From Bacteroidales bacterium (GTDB lineage Bacteria > Bacteroidota > Bacteroidia > Bacteroidales > BM520), in contig JAQVPY010000114.1 in the NCBI GenBank assembly GCA_028701815.1, forward strand, positions 1 through 7,155: a DNA stretch of 7,155 bases, in the 5' to 3' direction. Made by a program: the position numbers and the translations under genes. Positions 1 to 5,914 of this stretch are shown here, piece by piece. How positions within the stretch are numbered: the first letter of the stretch is position 1; each line of letters opens with the position of its first letter. Under the pieces are notes generated by a model. That model searched no databases, was not told where the DNA came from, and worked only from the letters and a program-made list of their open reading frames with translations.

Positions 1-202
1 CGAGAATCGACACCTTGTCGCCGGTGGTTCTGTTTGTTCTGTATGTCATTTCTCCGGATTCACCCGTTCCAGATGAACCGGTTATAGCTGCAGTAGGGGA
101 GTCACAGCCTGCAAGTCCGACCACAGCCGAAGTAGCGATGCCTGCTGCACCTAACGTCTTAAGAAAATCTCTTCTGTTTATCTCTTTATGTTTTTCGTCC
201 AT
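1..202 (-). CDS. Tat-type lipoprotein oxidoreductase, probable aldo/keto reductase (N-terminal part only)
   Basis: Only the first 67 codons lie in the window; the gene continues past the left edge. The start is the ATG at 202-200. The N-terminus reads MDEKHKEINRRDFLKTLGAA, with the twin-arginine motif NRRDFLK at residues 9-15. A short hydrophobic stretch follows, then a lipobox-like LAGC with Cys33, so the product looks Tat-exported and lipid-anchored. A low-complexity Thr/Ser/Gly linker follows, then MTYRTNRTTGDKVSIL (52-67). That segment resembles the opening of Bacteroidales aldo/keto reductases that carry a C-terminal 4Fe-4S domain, although no catalytic residue is visible here. The gene starts 10 bp after the stop of the polyferredoxin gene on the same strand, so the two are almost certainly cotranscribed and may exchange electrons. 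The family call rests on recalled resemblance; another Tat-exported oxidoreductase is possible. The reading frame and signal sequence are secure. Confidence 0.7.
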   Translation of the reverse strand, partial: MDEKHKEINRRDFLKTLGAAGIATSAVVGLAGCDSPTAAITGSSGTGESGEMTYRTNRTTGDKVSIL

Positions 203-212
203 GGCTTCTTGA

Positions 213-1733
213 TTAAATGGTTTTATGAACTTCGTGACCTTCTACATAAATAGCGCTGAAAGGACGCGCAGGGCACAGATTTTCGCATGCGCCGCAACCG
301 ATGCAACGTTCGGTGTCTATCGCCGGAATTTGTGGCGACGACGAATCGTTAGCATCAGACGGAACCATCGTGATAGCTCCGGTCGGACAGTGACGCGCGC
401 AGTTGCCACAACTTAAACCGTCGGTAAGAGGTATGCAGTTTTTCTTTATCCATACGGCATGACCTATTTGAATCGAGGATTTTTCTTCTTTAGTTATCTC
501 TGTTATGGCATTGGAGGGACAGACTTCGGAACATCTTGTGCATTCCGGTCGGCAGTAGCCGCGCTCGTATGACATCTCCGGCTGCATCAACGATTTGAAA
601 TCCGTTGAGGGACGCAATACATCGTTGGGACATGCCGAAACGCACAACTGACAGGCGGTGCAGCGAGTAGAAAAGTTGCGAAGACTGAGAGCTCCTGCAG
701 GTTTTATTGGTGTCGCACGTTTTGGGATTTTTTTGTCTTCTATTACCGCCAAGCCTCCATCTACCTTCATCTGAGCCTGTAATGCCCGAGTGGCTAACAG
801 CGCGCCGGTGATGGCGAGCATCTCGCGACGGGAAGGATCGGCAGGCTCGTTGCTTTTGCCACCGGTAATGTTGCCTTTGTCTGTGTCTGCTGCCTTTGTC
901 GACGTGATGGGCTTGTAGCCGAAAGAAATCGCATTTTGTTTACATTTGTCAATACAGTCGAAACATGTTACGCAACGGGAATAGTCGATCTTATGATTTT
1001 TAGAGTCGATACACGAAGCTTTGCAGTTGCGCTCGCAGAGGCTGCAGCCGTTGCACTTATCTGCATTGATGTGTATCTTGTTGATGGATAGCTTGGATAT
1101 CAAGCCGAGTATTGTGCCTACGGGACAAATGGTGTTGCAGTATGTTCTGCCGTTACGCCATGCAAGGATGAAAATGACTACAAGAGTAACTATGGAAATA
1201 ATAAAGGTAGGGATGCTTTTTATTAATACGTCCCTGTGATAGAATGCGAAGTTTCCGAGTTTTTCGGAGAAGAAGGCAAACAGATTGTTTCCCCAAAGGT
1301 AGATGGGCGCGAAAAGGTTTGATGCGATCCTGCCGTATGCGCTGTAAGGAGCTATCAATATTGCTACGGAGTTAACTCCCGCAATCATCAAAATAACAAA
1401 GATGACGAGGACGGAATAACGCAGCCATGTTTTTGCAGGAGAATAACGAAAGCGGTTTTTATGCTTTTTTCGCTTGCCGCTCATCCATGAGATGATGTCC
1501 TGAAGGATGCCGAGTGGGCAGACTGTAGAGCAATAAATACGACCGGCTAAAAGTGGCAATATTATGAGGAGAAACAACACTATGGCGACATTCAATGCAA
1601 GAATGGACGGGATGAGTTGTATTTCAGCCATCCAACCGAACCATTTTTGCAGCGTACCTGTGAAATCGCAGAATAGAAGTGTTATAAGAATAAAGAAGAT
1701 AATTGCGGTGGCTACGCGGAATTTTTTATACAT
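213..1733 (-). CDS. NapH/NapG-like membrane polyferredoxin (4Fe-4S binding protein)
   Basis: This 506-residue protein probably moves electrons from the quinol pool or cytoplasmic donors through the membrane to iron-sulfur partners. The N-terminal half looks like NapH. It has hydrophobic segments near 7-23, 45-64, 105-127 and 173-192. Two CxxxCP motifs (C68/C72 and C199/C203) follow the second and fourth segments. Two ferredoxin motifs come next (C227, 230, 233, 237 and C254, 257, 260, 264). After a polar linker there is SRREMLAITGALLATRALQA (301-320), a Tat-like or transmembrane stretch. The C-terminal half resembles NapG/MauM, with four more cysteine sets: 358/361/364/368, 394/398/401/405, 433/442/445/449 and 477/480/483/487. 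That gives 24 ligand cysteines, enough for six 4Fe-4S clusters. No NapA, NapB or NapC is in view, so a nitrate-reductase role is not supported. The gene lies 44 bp after the response regulator and 10 bp before the oxidoreductase. Confidence 0.9.
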   Translation of the reverse strand: MYKKFRVATAIIFFILITLLFCDFTGTLQKWFGWMAEIQLIPSILALNVAIVLFLLIILPLLAGRIYCSTVCPLGILQDIISWMSGKRKKHKNRFRYSPAKTWLRYSVLVIFVILMIAGVNSVAILIAPYSAYGRIASNLFAPIYLWGNNLFAFFSEKLGNFAFYHRDVLIKSIPTFIISIVTLVVIFILAWRNGRTYCNTICPVGTILGLISKLSINKIHINADKCNGCSLCERNCKASCIDSKNHKIDYSRCVTCFDCIDKCKQNAISFGYKPITSTKAADTDKGNITGGKSNEPADPSRREMLAITGALLATRALQAQMKVDGGLAVIEDKKIPKRATPIKPAGALSLRNFSTRCTACQLCVSACPNDVLRPSTDFKSLMQPEMSYERGYCRPECTRCSEVCPSNAITEITKEEKSSIQIGHAVWIKKNCIPLTDGLSCGNCARHCPTGAITMVPSDANDSSSPQIPAIDTERCIGCGACENLCPARPFSAIYVEGHEVHKTI

Positions 1734-1777
1734 ATTGTCTTGGTGTTATAAATAAGAGCTATATGGTTGAATAAATT

Positions 1778-2422
1778 TTATAATTTTACGATACCATTAC
1801 TGATACAATAGTTTACGAGTTCAACTGAGTTGTTTATGCCGAGTTTTTTAAAAATGTTGTTTTTGTGAGTATTTACGGTGCCCGTGGAAATATTTAAAGC
1901 CGCTGCTATTTCCTTGGCTTGTAATCCCTTTACACATAATTCTATGATTCCGAGTTCTCGTGGGGTAAAAGCACTGTCAGATATGTCGTTTTTTGCAACA
2001 CGGATGCAGTGTATTATTCTTGCTATGTCGCGTCCGTAATATTCCCCGCCATCGGCTATTATTTCAAAGGCTTTTATTAGTTCTTCACTTTCGGCATTTT
2101 TGTCAATAAATCCATCAATACCTATTTGTACTAATTGAGATATAGTGGAAGACTTGTTTTCAGAAGACAGTACTAAAATATGTGTGCACGGGTGCTCTTT
2201 ACGCATCCGGTCGGCAATTAGTACGCCTGACATATCGGGAAGGATAATGTCGAGAAGAAGAATGTCAATTTTTATATCATTGTCATGCAATAGCAAGAAA
2301 AACTCCTCTCCGGATGCTGCTTCTCCCACGATTTCAAAATTGTCGTGATTTGATAAAATATTTTTTATGCCTGTGCGAAATAGTTTATGGTCGTCGACTA
2401 AAAAAAGACGTATTGGTTTCAT
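1778..2422 (-). CDS. Response regulator transcription factor, NarL/LuxR family
   Basis: This 214-residue protein is a DNA-binding response regulator of normal length for the NarL/FixJ group. The receiver domain covers about residues 4-120. Its acidic pair is D10/D11, the phospho-acceptor is D58 in LLLDIILPD, the switch Ser is S86 in VLSS, and the conserved Lys is K108 in GFIDK. The LuxR-type helix-turn-helix covers about 150-212, with FTPRELGIIELCVKGLQAKE leading into a recognition helix around TVNTHKNNIFKKLG (182-195). All phosphotransfer residues are present, so it should be functional. Its ATG overlaps the TGA of the upstream kinase (ATGA at 2422-2419), implying translational coupling and a cognate pair. 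The likely targets are its own operon, including the polyferredoxin gene 44 bp downstream, and possibly the divergent secreted-protein genes. These targets are inferred from position only. Confidence 0.95.
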   Translation of the reverse strand: MKPIRLFLVDDHKLFRTGIKNILSNHDNFEIVGEAASGEEFFLLLHDNDIKIDILLLDIILPDMSGVLIADRMRKEHPCTHILVLSSENKSSTISQLVQIGIDGFIDKNAESEELIKAFEIIADGGEYYGRDIARIIHCIRVAKNDISDSAFTPRELGIIELCVKGLQAKEIAAALNISTGTVNTHKNNIFKKLGINNSVELVNYCISNGIVKL

Positions 2423-4230
2423 TCGTGTTCTGTTTTAATTGTAAAACTAATAGTGCTGCCATTGCCTTCCGAGCTCTCGATAAACACCTTTCCGCCGTTT
2501 TTTTCTATCATCTCTTTACAAATAATCATGCCTAACCCGTTTCCTGCTTCGCCACAGGTTCCAAGTGCGGATTTTTTGTCTGAAAGGTTAAATAGAGAAT
2601 CAACAGTTTCTTGTGACATACCAATGCCGGTGTCAATGACGGAAATTTTGCAACTTCCGTTATACTCTTGTGCAGTTATATGTATTATTGAATCTTTATA
2701 TGAATATTTCAATGCGTTACTTATGATGTTGCGTATTACAGTAACAACCATATTACGGTCGCCGTAAGCGGACGCCTTTTCCGGAATTTCAATTGAAATG
2801 GTTATTGATTTGTCTAAAGCCTGTATCTTTAGGACACTGACAGCTTCACGGACAGCATCAATAAGCGGAAAATTCACGGGATGGTATGGAATGTTGCCGA
2901 CTTCTATCCGAGACCAGTCTAACAGGTTGTAAAGTAATTCTACTATTTGTTTCGAAGAATCCAAGATCAAAGATAATTGTTCTTGTCTGATGTTGTCAGG
3001 CAGATCAGGGAAGTTGTCCAAAAGTAATTGCAGATTCTTCTTCTGTGCGATGGCGGGATTCTTTAAATCGTGAGATATAATAGAAAAAAACTTGTTTTTA
3101 ATCTGATTTATTTCAACCAATTCTTTGTTGCGACGCTTTTGAATTATTATGAGCCTGACAAGTAATGCTATGGATATACCAAACAGAACGAGTGTTAGAA
3201 TTAAATATATCAGTATTCGTTTGTTAAATGCTAATTCCGTCTCCTGAAGCTGAATTTTGTGTTCTTTTTCTTGTGTGTCGTATTTAACCTGAAACTCGTT
3301 GATTTGTGAGAGCGATTCTTCCTGGAAGATGGAATCCGACAGAGCGAGAGCTTTTTCACCGTATAAACTCGCCGCGCGATAATTGCCGGCTTGGATATTA
3401 ATATTAATAGACGCTTTATAAGCCGCAAGAAGAACTTGCCGATAACCGGCTTCTTGAGATAACTCAATACCCCTGTTAATAAAAGATAGAGCTTTGTCAA
3501 AATGCCCCTCATTCATTTCTACTTTGGCTAAATATATTAACGACAGAGAAATTATTTCTGCGTCTTTAATGTCGGTTGCAATCTTATTGGCTTGTTTTAA
3601 AGCCTCGGATGCTTCGTCAAATAAATTGAGCTCGTATTTACATGTGCCGATATTGTACAGACAGTTACAAATAGTGGCGCTGTCGTTTACTTGTTCCTGA
3701 ATTTTAATACATTTATTATATAACTCAATGGCTTTAAAATAGTCTTTATTTATCTGATAAATGTTGGCAATATTATTTTGCGCTATTGAATAGCCCATCA
3801 TATTCTCAATCTCTTCTGCCAGATTCATCGCTTTGATATAATTTTTTAAAGCCTCGTCATAGTTTTGCATGAAAAAATAGATTTGTCCCAATTGCATATA
3901 ACATTGCGCCTTGATTTCTCTTGAATCTTCAAGAATATCCGACAATTCATAGCATTCGACAATGGTATTGATCGCTTTGTCATATTCGCCTAAATATGAC
4001 AATATGATACTATATGAATGCAAAGATGTGATCAGGTGTTCGTCGTCTTTTTTATCTCTGCACAGTTGTACGGCTTCTTCGTATGCAACAGCGGCACTTT
4101 TCGCATCCATGTTTTTCTCGGCTTCTGCAGCCGTCTCTAATAGATTGTCCAAGGTTATTAGCTTCTTGTCTTTTCCGTTAAGAATGAGTGAGCTAAGGAT
4201 CAGCAATATAATAGAGAAGTATCTTTTCAT
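2419..4230 (-). CDS. TPR-repeat sensor histidine kinase
   Basis: This 603-residue protein is a membrane sensor kinase. A signal peptide or signal anchor occupies residues 1-18, followed by a periplasmic region of about 300 residues made of tandem TPR-like helical pairs. Clear units are near 67-100, 104-139, 146-180, 186-219, 226-260 and 267-300, with signatures such as YMQLGQIYFFMQNYDEALKN. A charged coiled-coil-like segment (302-336) leads to one transmembrane helix (339-363). The HisKA domain follows, with the phospho-accepting H387 in FFSIISHDLKNP. The HATPase domain has its N box at NIISNALKYS (501-510), G1 at DTGIGM (533-538) and G2 at GNGLGM (563-568). The catalytic set is complete. The gene overlaps the response regulator by 4 bp. 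A -7 promoter element lies 24 bp upstream of its ATG. TPR sensors of this type are common in Bacteroidota; the ligand cannot be read from the sequence. Confidence 0.96.
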   Translation of the reverse strand: MKRYFSIILLILSSLILNGKDKKLITLDNLLETAAEAEKNMDAKSAAVAYEEAVQLCRDKKDDEHLITSLHSYSIILSYLGEYDKAINTIVECYELSDILEDSREIKAQCYMQLGQIYFFMQNYDEALKNYIKAMNLAEEIENMMGYSIAQNNIANIYQINKDYFKAIELYNKCIKIQEQVNDSATICNCLYNIGTCKYELNLFDEASEALKQANKIATDIKDAEIISLSLIYLAKVEMNEGHFDKALSFINRGIELSQEAGYRQVLLAAYKASININIQAGNYRAASLYGEKALALSDSIFQEESLSQINEFQVKYDTQEKEHKIQLQETELAFNKRILIYLILTLVLFGISIALLVRLIIIQKRRNKELVEINQIKNKFFSIISHDLKNPAIAQKKNLQLLLDNFPDLPDNIRQEQLSLILDSSKQIVELLYNLLDWSRIEVGNIPYHPVNFPLIDAVREAVSVLKIQALDKSITISIEIPEKASAYGDRNMVVTVIRNIISNALKYSYKDSIIHITAQEYNGSCKISVIDTGIGMSQETVDSLFNLSDKKSALGTCGEAGNGLGMIICKEMIEKNGGKVFIESSEGNGSTISFTIKTEHE

Positions 4231-4253
4231 ATAAAGAACTTAAAAAGTTTTTG

Positions 4254-4261
4254 CAAACATA
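4254..4261 (-). promoter_or_regulatory. Bacteroidota-type -7 promoter element for the kinase operon
   Basis: On the minus strand this reads TATGTTTG, an exact match to TAnnTTTG. It lies 23 bases before the kinase ATG (4230), which would give a 5' leader of roughly 16 nt. The -33 region is only T-rich and is not a clear TTTG match, which fits a promoter that needs an activator. No comparable -7 element was found in the 44 bp before the polyferredoxin gene, supporting one transcript for all four minus-strand genes. Confidence 0.65.
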
Positions 4262-4289
4262 GTGAAAACCGGTGAGAATTCAGTAAAAA
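4261..4289. repeat. Three imperfect 8-bp direct repeats upstream of the kinase promoter
   Basis: On the plus strand the units are AGTGAAAA (4261-4268), GGTGAGAA (4271-4278) and AGTAAAAA (4282-4289), with shared pattern RGTRARAA. They are 10 and 11 bp apart, so all three would face the same side of the helix. They sit between the -7 element and the expected -33 region of the kinase operon, where a regulator could bind. The region is AT-rich and the units are short, so chance is a real alternative. Confidence 0.35.
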
Positions 4290-4330
4290 TCTATATGTTT
4301 TTTATGATGCTCTCTATATATAATTGTGGA

Positions 4331-4361
4331 TTGATGGCTACGTAAAGATTAAATACTTTTG
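4331..4361 (+). promoter_or_regulatory. Bacteroidota-type -33/-7 promoter for the first secreted-protein gene
   Basis: The -7 element TACTTTTG (4354-4361) matches TAnnTTTG exactly. A TTG (4331-4333) lies 20 bp upstream in the expected -33 position. The distance from the -7 element to the ATG at 4376 is 14 bases, so transcription would begin only about 7-9 nt before the start codon. The leader would therefore be very short. The signal peptide begins right at this ATG, which supports the start. Confidence 0.65.
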
Positions 4362-4375
4362 TAAAAAATTAATAT

Positions 4376-5839
4376 ATGAAAAAAATCGTTTTGCTTCTTT
4401 CAATACTCATTATGGTATGCAGTATTGATGCAAATGCTCAATTAGGAAACTTGGGCGGTAAAATTAAGTCAACTGTAAATGCTGCTAATACTTCAAGCAA
4501 TTCAAAGACTTCGAGTACTTCAAAAGTATCGGGCGCATCTAATACATCTTCCGCTTCACAGTCCGCAGCGACTATCACTAACGGAAATTCATGGTACGTA
4601 TGCCTTGCAACCGGCAGCGCAAGGGGTGAAGGCACAAAAGACTCTCCCGTGAAAGACATCCAGAAAGCCATCGACAAGGCTTCCAATGGTGACGTCATCT
4701 GCATCGCCGAGGGCAATTATTTAGGCAACCTCGATAGAGGATGGATAGAAATCAAGGGCAAGTATGTTAGTCTCGAAGGTGGCTGGAACGACAGCTTCAC
4801 CGAGCGTAACCCATTGAAATACGTCACCCGAATCCAGCCCGGTATCGCACAACGTGGAACTATTGGAATGGGTGTGCTGATGATAGAAGCTACCGCCGAC
4901 CGCGACCAAAGTATTATTATTGATGGGATTTTCTTTGATGAGGGTTTACTGCACGAATATGCCAAAGCCGACCCTACAGACGAGCGTTATGGCTGTCCCG
5001 AGGGATGCGAAACAGGTCGCATAATGCCTGTCGGCAATCCGCCTAACAAGACTATCCGTATCATCGGCGGTAAGGTTGCCGGCACACTCATCATTCGCAA
5101 CTGCATGTTCTTGAATGCTTCCTTTTATGGCATTATCATGACCAATATGGGTGGTGAATGGGAGATCTACAACAACGTATTTGTCTCAAATCTCTACGCT
5201 TCATGTGAAATCAACGGAGGTCTTAATCAGGCTACCGGAGCTCATCAGTCGAAAGTTGATTTTCATCACAACACGGTCTTGTTTTCGTGGACTACCACAA
5301 AGGAAATGGAGAGCATGGGCTACGGCTATCGTTTCCGCAATGGCTGCGACCATGACGTGCATAACAACATCTTCGGATGCAACAACTTTGGTGCGTTGGA
5401 CGGTGCTTGGGATGACTCTAATCTTCCGGCTGACAAACGCAAGATATGTTCAGCCTATGACAACAAATTTTTTATGAACAAAGGTGACATTGTTATTGCC
5501 GGCACCAGCGGCGGCAACTGGCTCTACGTGCCAGCCAAGCGTTTTGATGAAGTTGAGATGCTCACCAAATATGAAGACAATAGCGAGCTGCCTTCTACCA
5601 GCAAACTCAAAGATGTGATTGATCAACCCTATCTCAAAGGCTTTGCCTCTCTTAAGGTCATGACCAACGAAAGCTACGATGCCAACTCAGCCGCCAACCA
5701 ATACAGGGAAGCACATGGACTGAACAAACAGGGCACCTCTACTACGCGCGTCTCAATGTATGGTAACCGCTACAACTTCGACAAGGCTATGCAGCTATTC
5801 GGAGCTGAGCCTAATTACGGAGCGCAATTGGATTTTTAA
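4376..5839 (+). CDS. Secreted right-handed parallel beta-helix protein
   Basis: This 487-residue protein starts with a signal peptide ending in ANA before Gln22, which fixes the ATG. Residues 39-68 form a Ser/Thr-rich linker (18 of 30 residues are Ser or Thr). The body opens with WYVCLATGSARGEGTKDSPV and DIQKAIDKASNGDVICIAEG (73-113). This is the usual entry of pectate-lyase-like or DUF1565-like beta-helices: a short-spaced DSPVKDIQKAI segment followed by a GD-x-I strand. Rung-like strands follow, for example TLIIRNCMFLNASFYGIIMT (237-256), WEIYNNVFVSN (262-272), VDFHHNTVLFS (294-304) and HDVHNNIFGCN (326-336), with the repeated N-N/H-N-x-[FV] turns typical of the fold. No T9SS sorting domain is present at the C-terminus. 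Catalytic residues cannot be assigned, so it may be a carbohydrate-active enzyme or a surface structural protein. Base composition changes sharply near 4560, at the linker/body junction. Confidence 0.85.
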   Translation: MKKIVLLLSILIMVCSIDANAQLGNLGGKIKSTVNAANTSSNSKTSSTSKVSGASNTSSASQSAATITNGNSWYVCLATGSARGEGTKDSPVKDIQKAIDKASNGDVICIAEGNYLGNLDRGWIEIKGKYVSLEGGWNDSFTERNPLKYVTRIQPGIAQRGTIGMGVLMIEATADRDQSIIIDGIFFDEGLLHEYAKADPTDERYGCPEGCETGRIMPVGNPPNKTIRIIGGKVAGTLIIRNCMFLNASFYGIIMTNMGGEWEIYNNVFVSNLYASCEINGGLNQATGAHQSKVDFHHNTVLFSWTTTKEMESMGYGYRFRNGCDHDVHNNIFGCNNFGALDGAWDDSNLPADKRKICSAYDNKFFMNKGDIVIAGTSGGNWLYVPAKRFDEVEMLTKYEDNSELPSTSKLKDVIDQPYLKGFASLKVMTNESYDANSAANQYREAHGLNKQGTSTTRVSMYGNRYNFDKAMQLFGAEPNYGAQLDF

Positions 5840-5854
5840 TCTATTAATAGTAAC

Positions 5855-5900
5855 AAGGGAGAGCCTTATGCTTCGAAATAGCAGAAGTTAGCTCTCCCTT
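5855..5900 (+). terminator. Intergenic hairpin, possible terminator or attenuator
   Basis: AAGGGAGAGC (5855-5864) pairs perfectly with GCTCTCCCTT (5891-5900), a 10-bp stem. The 26-nt loop can form a small inner stem, CTTC (5871-5874) with GAAG (5884-5887). The hairpin begins 15 bases after the stop of the beta-helix gene and ends 14 bases before the next ATG. Only a short T tract follows (CTTTAAT), so termination may be partial, or the hairpin may protect a processed 3' end. Confidence 0.6.
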
Positions 5901-5914
5901 TAATACATAATAAT

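Noticed and set aside
15..212. Plus-strand open frame of 65 codons at the left edge
   Set aside because: It lies opposite the start of the Tat-lipoprotein gene, whose RR motif and lipobox are far better supported; the plus frame has no recognisable domain.
213..1733. Naming the polyferredoxin gene napH or napG
   Set aside because: The module similarity is real, but there is no periplasmic nitrate reductase gene in view and the fusion differs from both, so a gene symbol would mislead.
2453..2767. Plus-strand open frame of 104 codons
   Set aside because: It is antisense to the HATPase domain of the kinase, whose conserved N, G1 and G2 boxes occupy the other strand.
3231..3512. Minus-strand open frame of 93 codons in a second frame within the kinase gene
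   Set aside because: It overlaps the TPR and coiled-coil coding region in another frame, and its Lys/Arg-rich product resembles a frame-shifted shadow.
4386..4420. Possible lipoprotein signal (LIMVC, Cys15) in the beta-helix protein
   Set aside because: Val at -1 and Met at -2 do not fit a lipobox, while ANA before Gln22 is a good signal peptidase I site.
4438..4965. Minus-strand open frames opposite the beta-helix gene
   Set aside because: They are antisense to a gene with a clear signal peptide and promoter, and show no domain or start signal of their own.
5151..5477. Plus-strand open frame of 108 codons inside the beta-helix gene
   Set aside because: It is an alternative frame wholly within a well-supported coding region; the product has no domain pattern.
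5872..5877. TTCGAA palindrome as an operator
   Set aside because: It is only 6 bp, lies within the loop of the larger hairpin, and has no second copy or promoter nearby.
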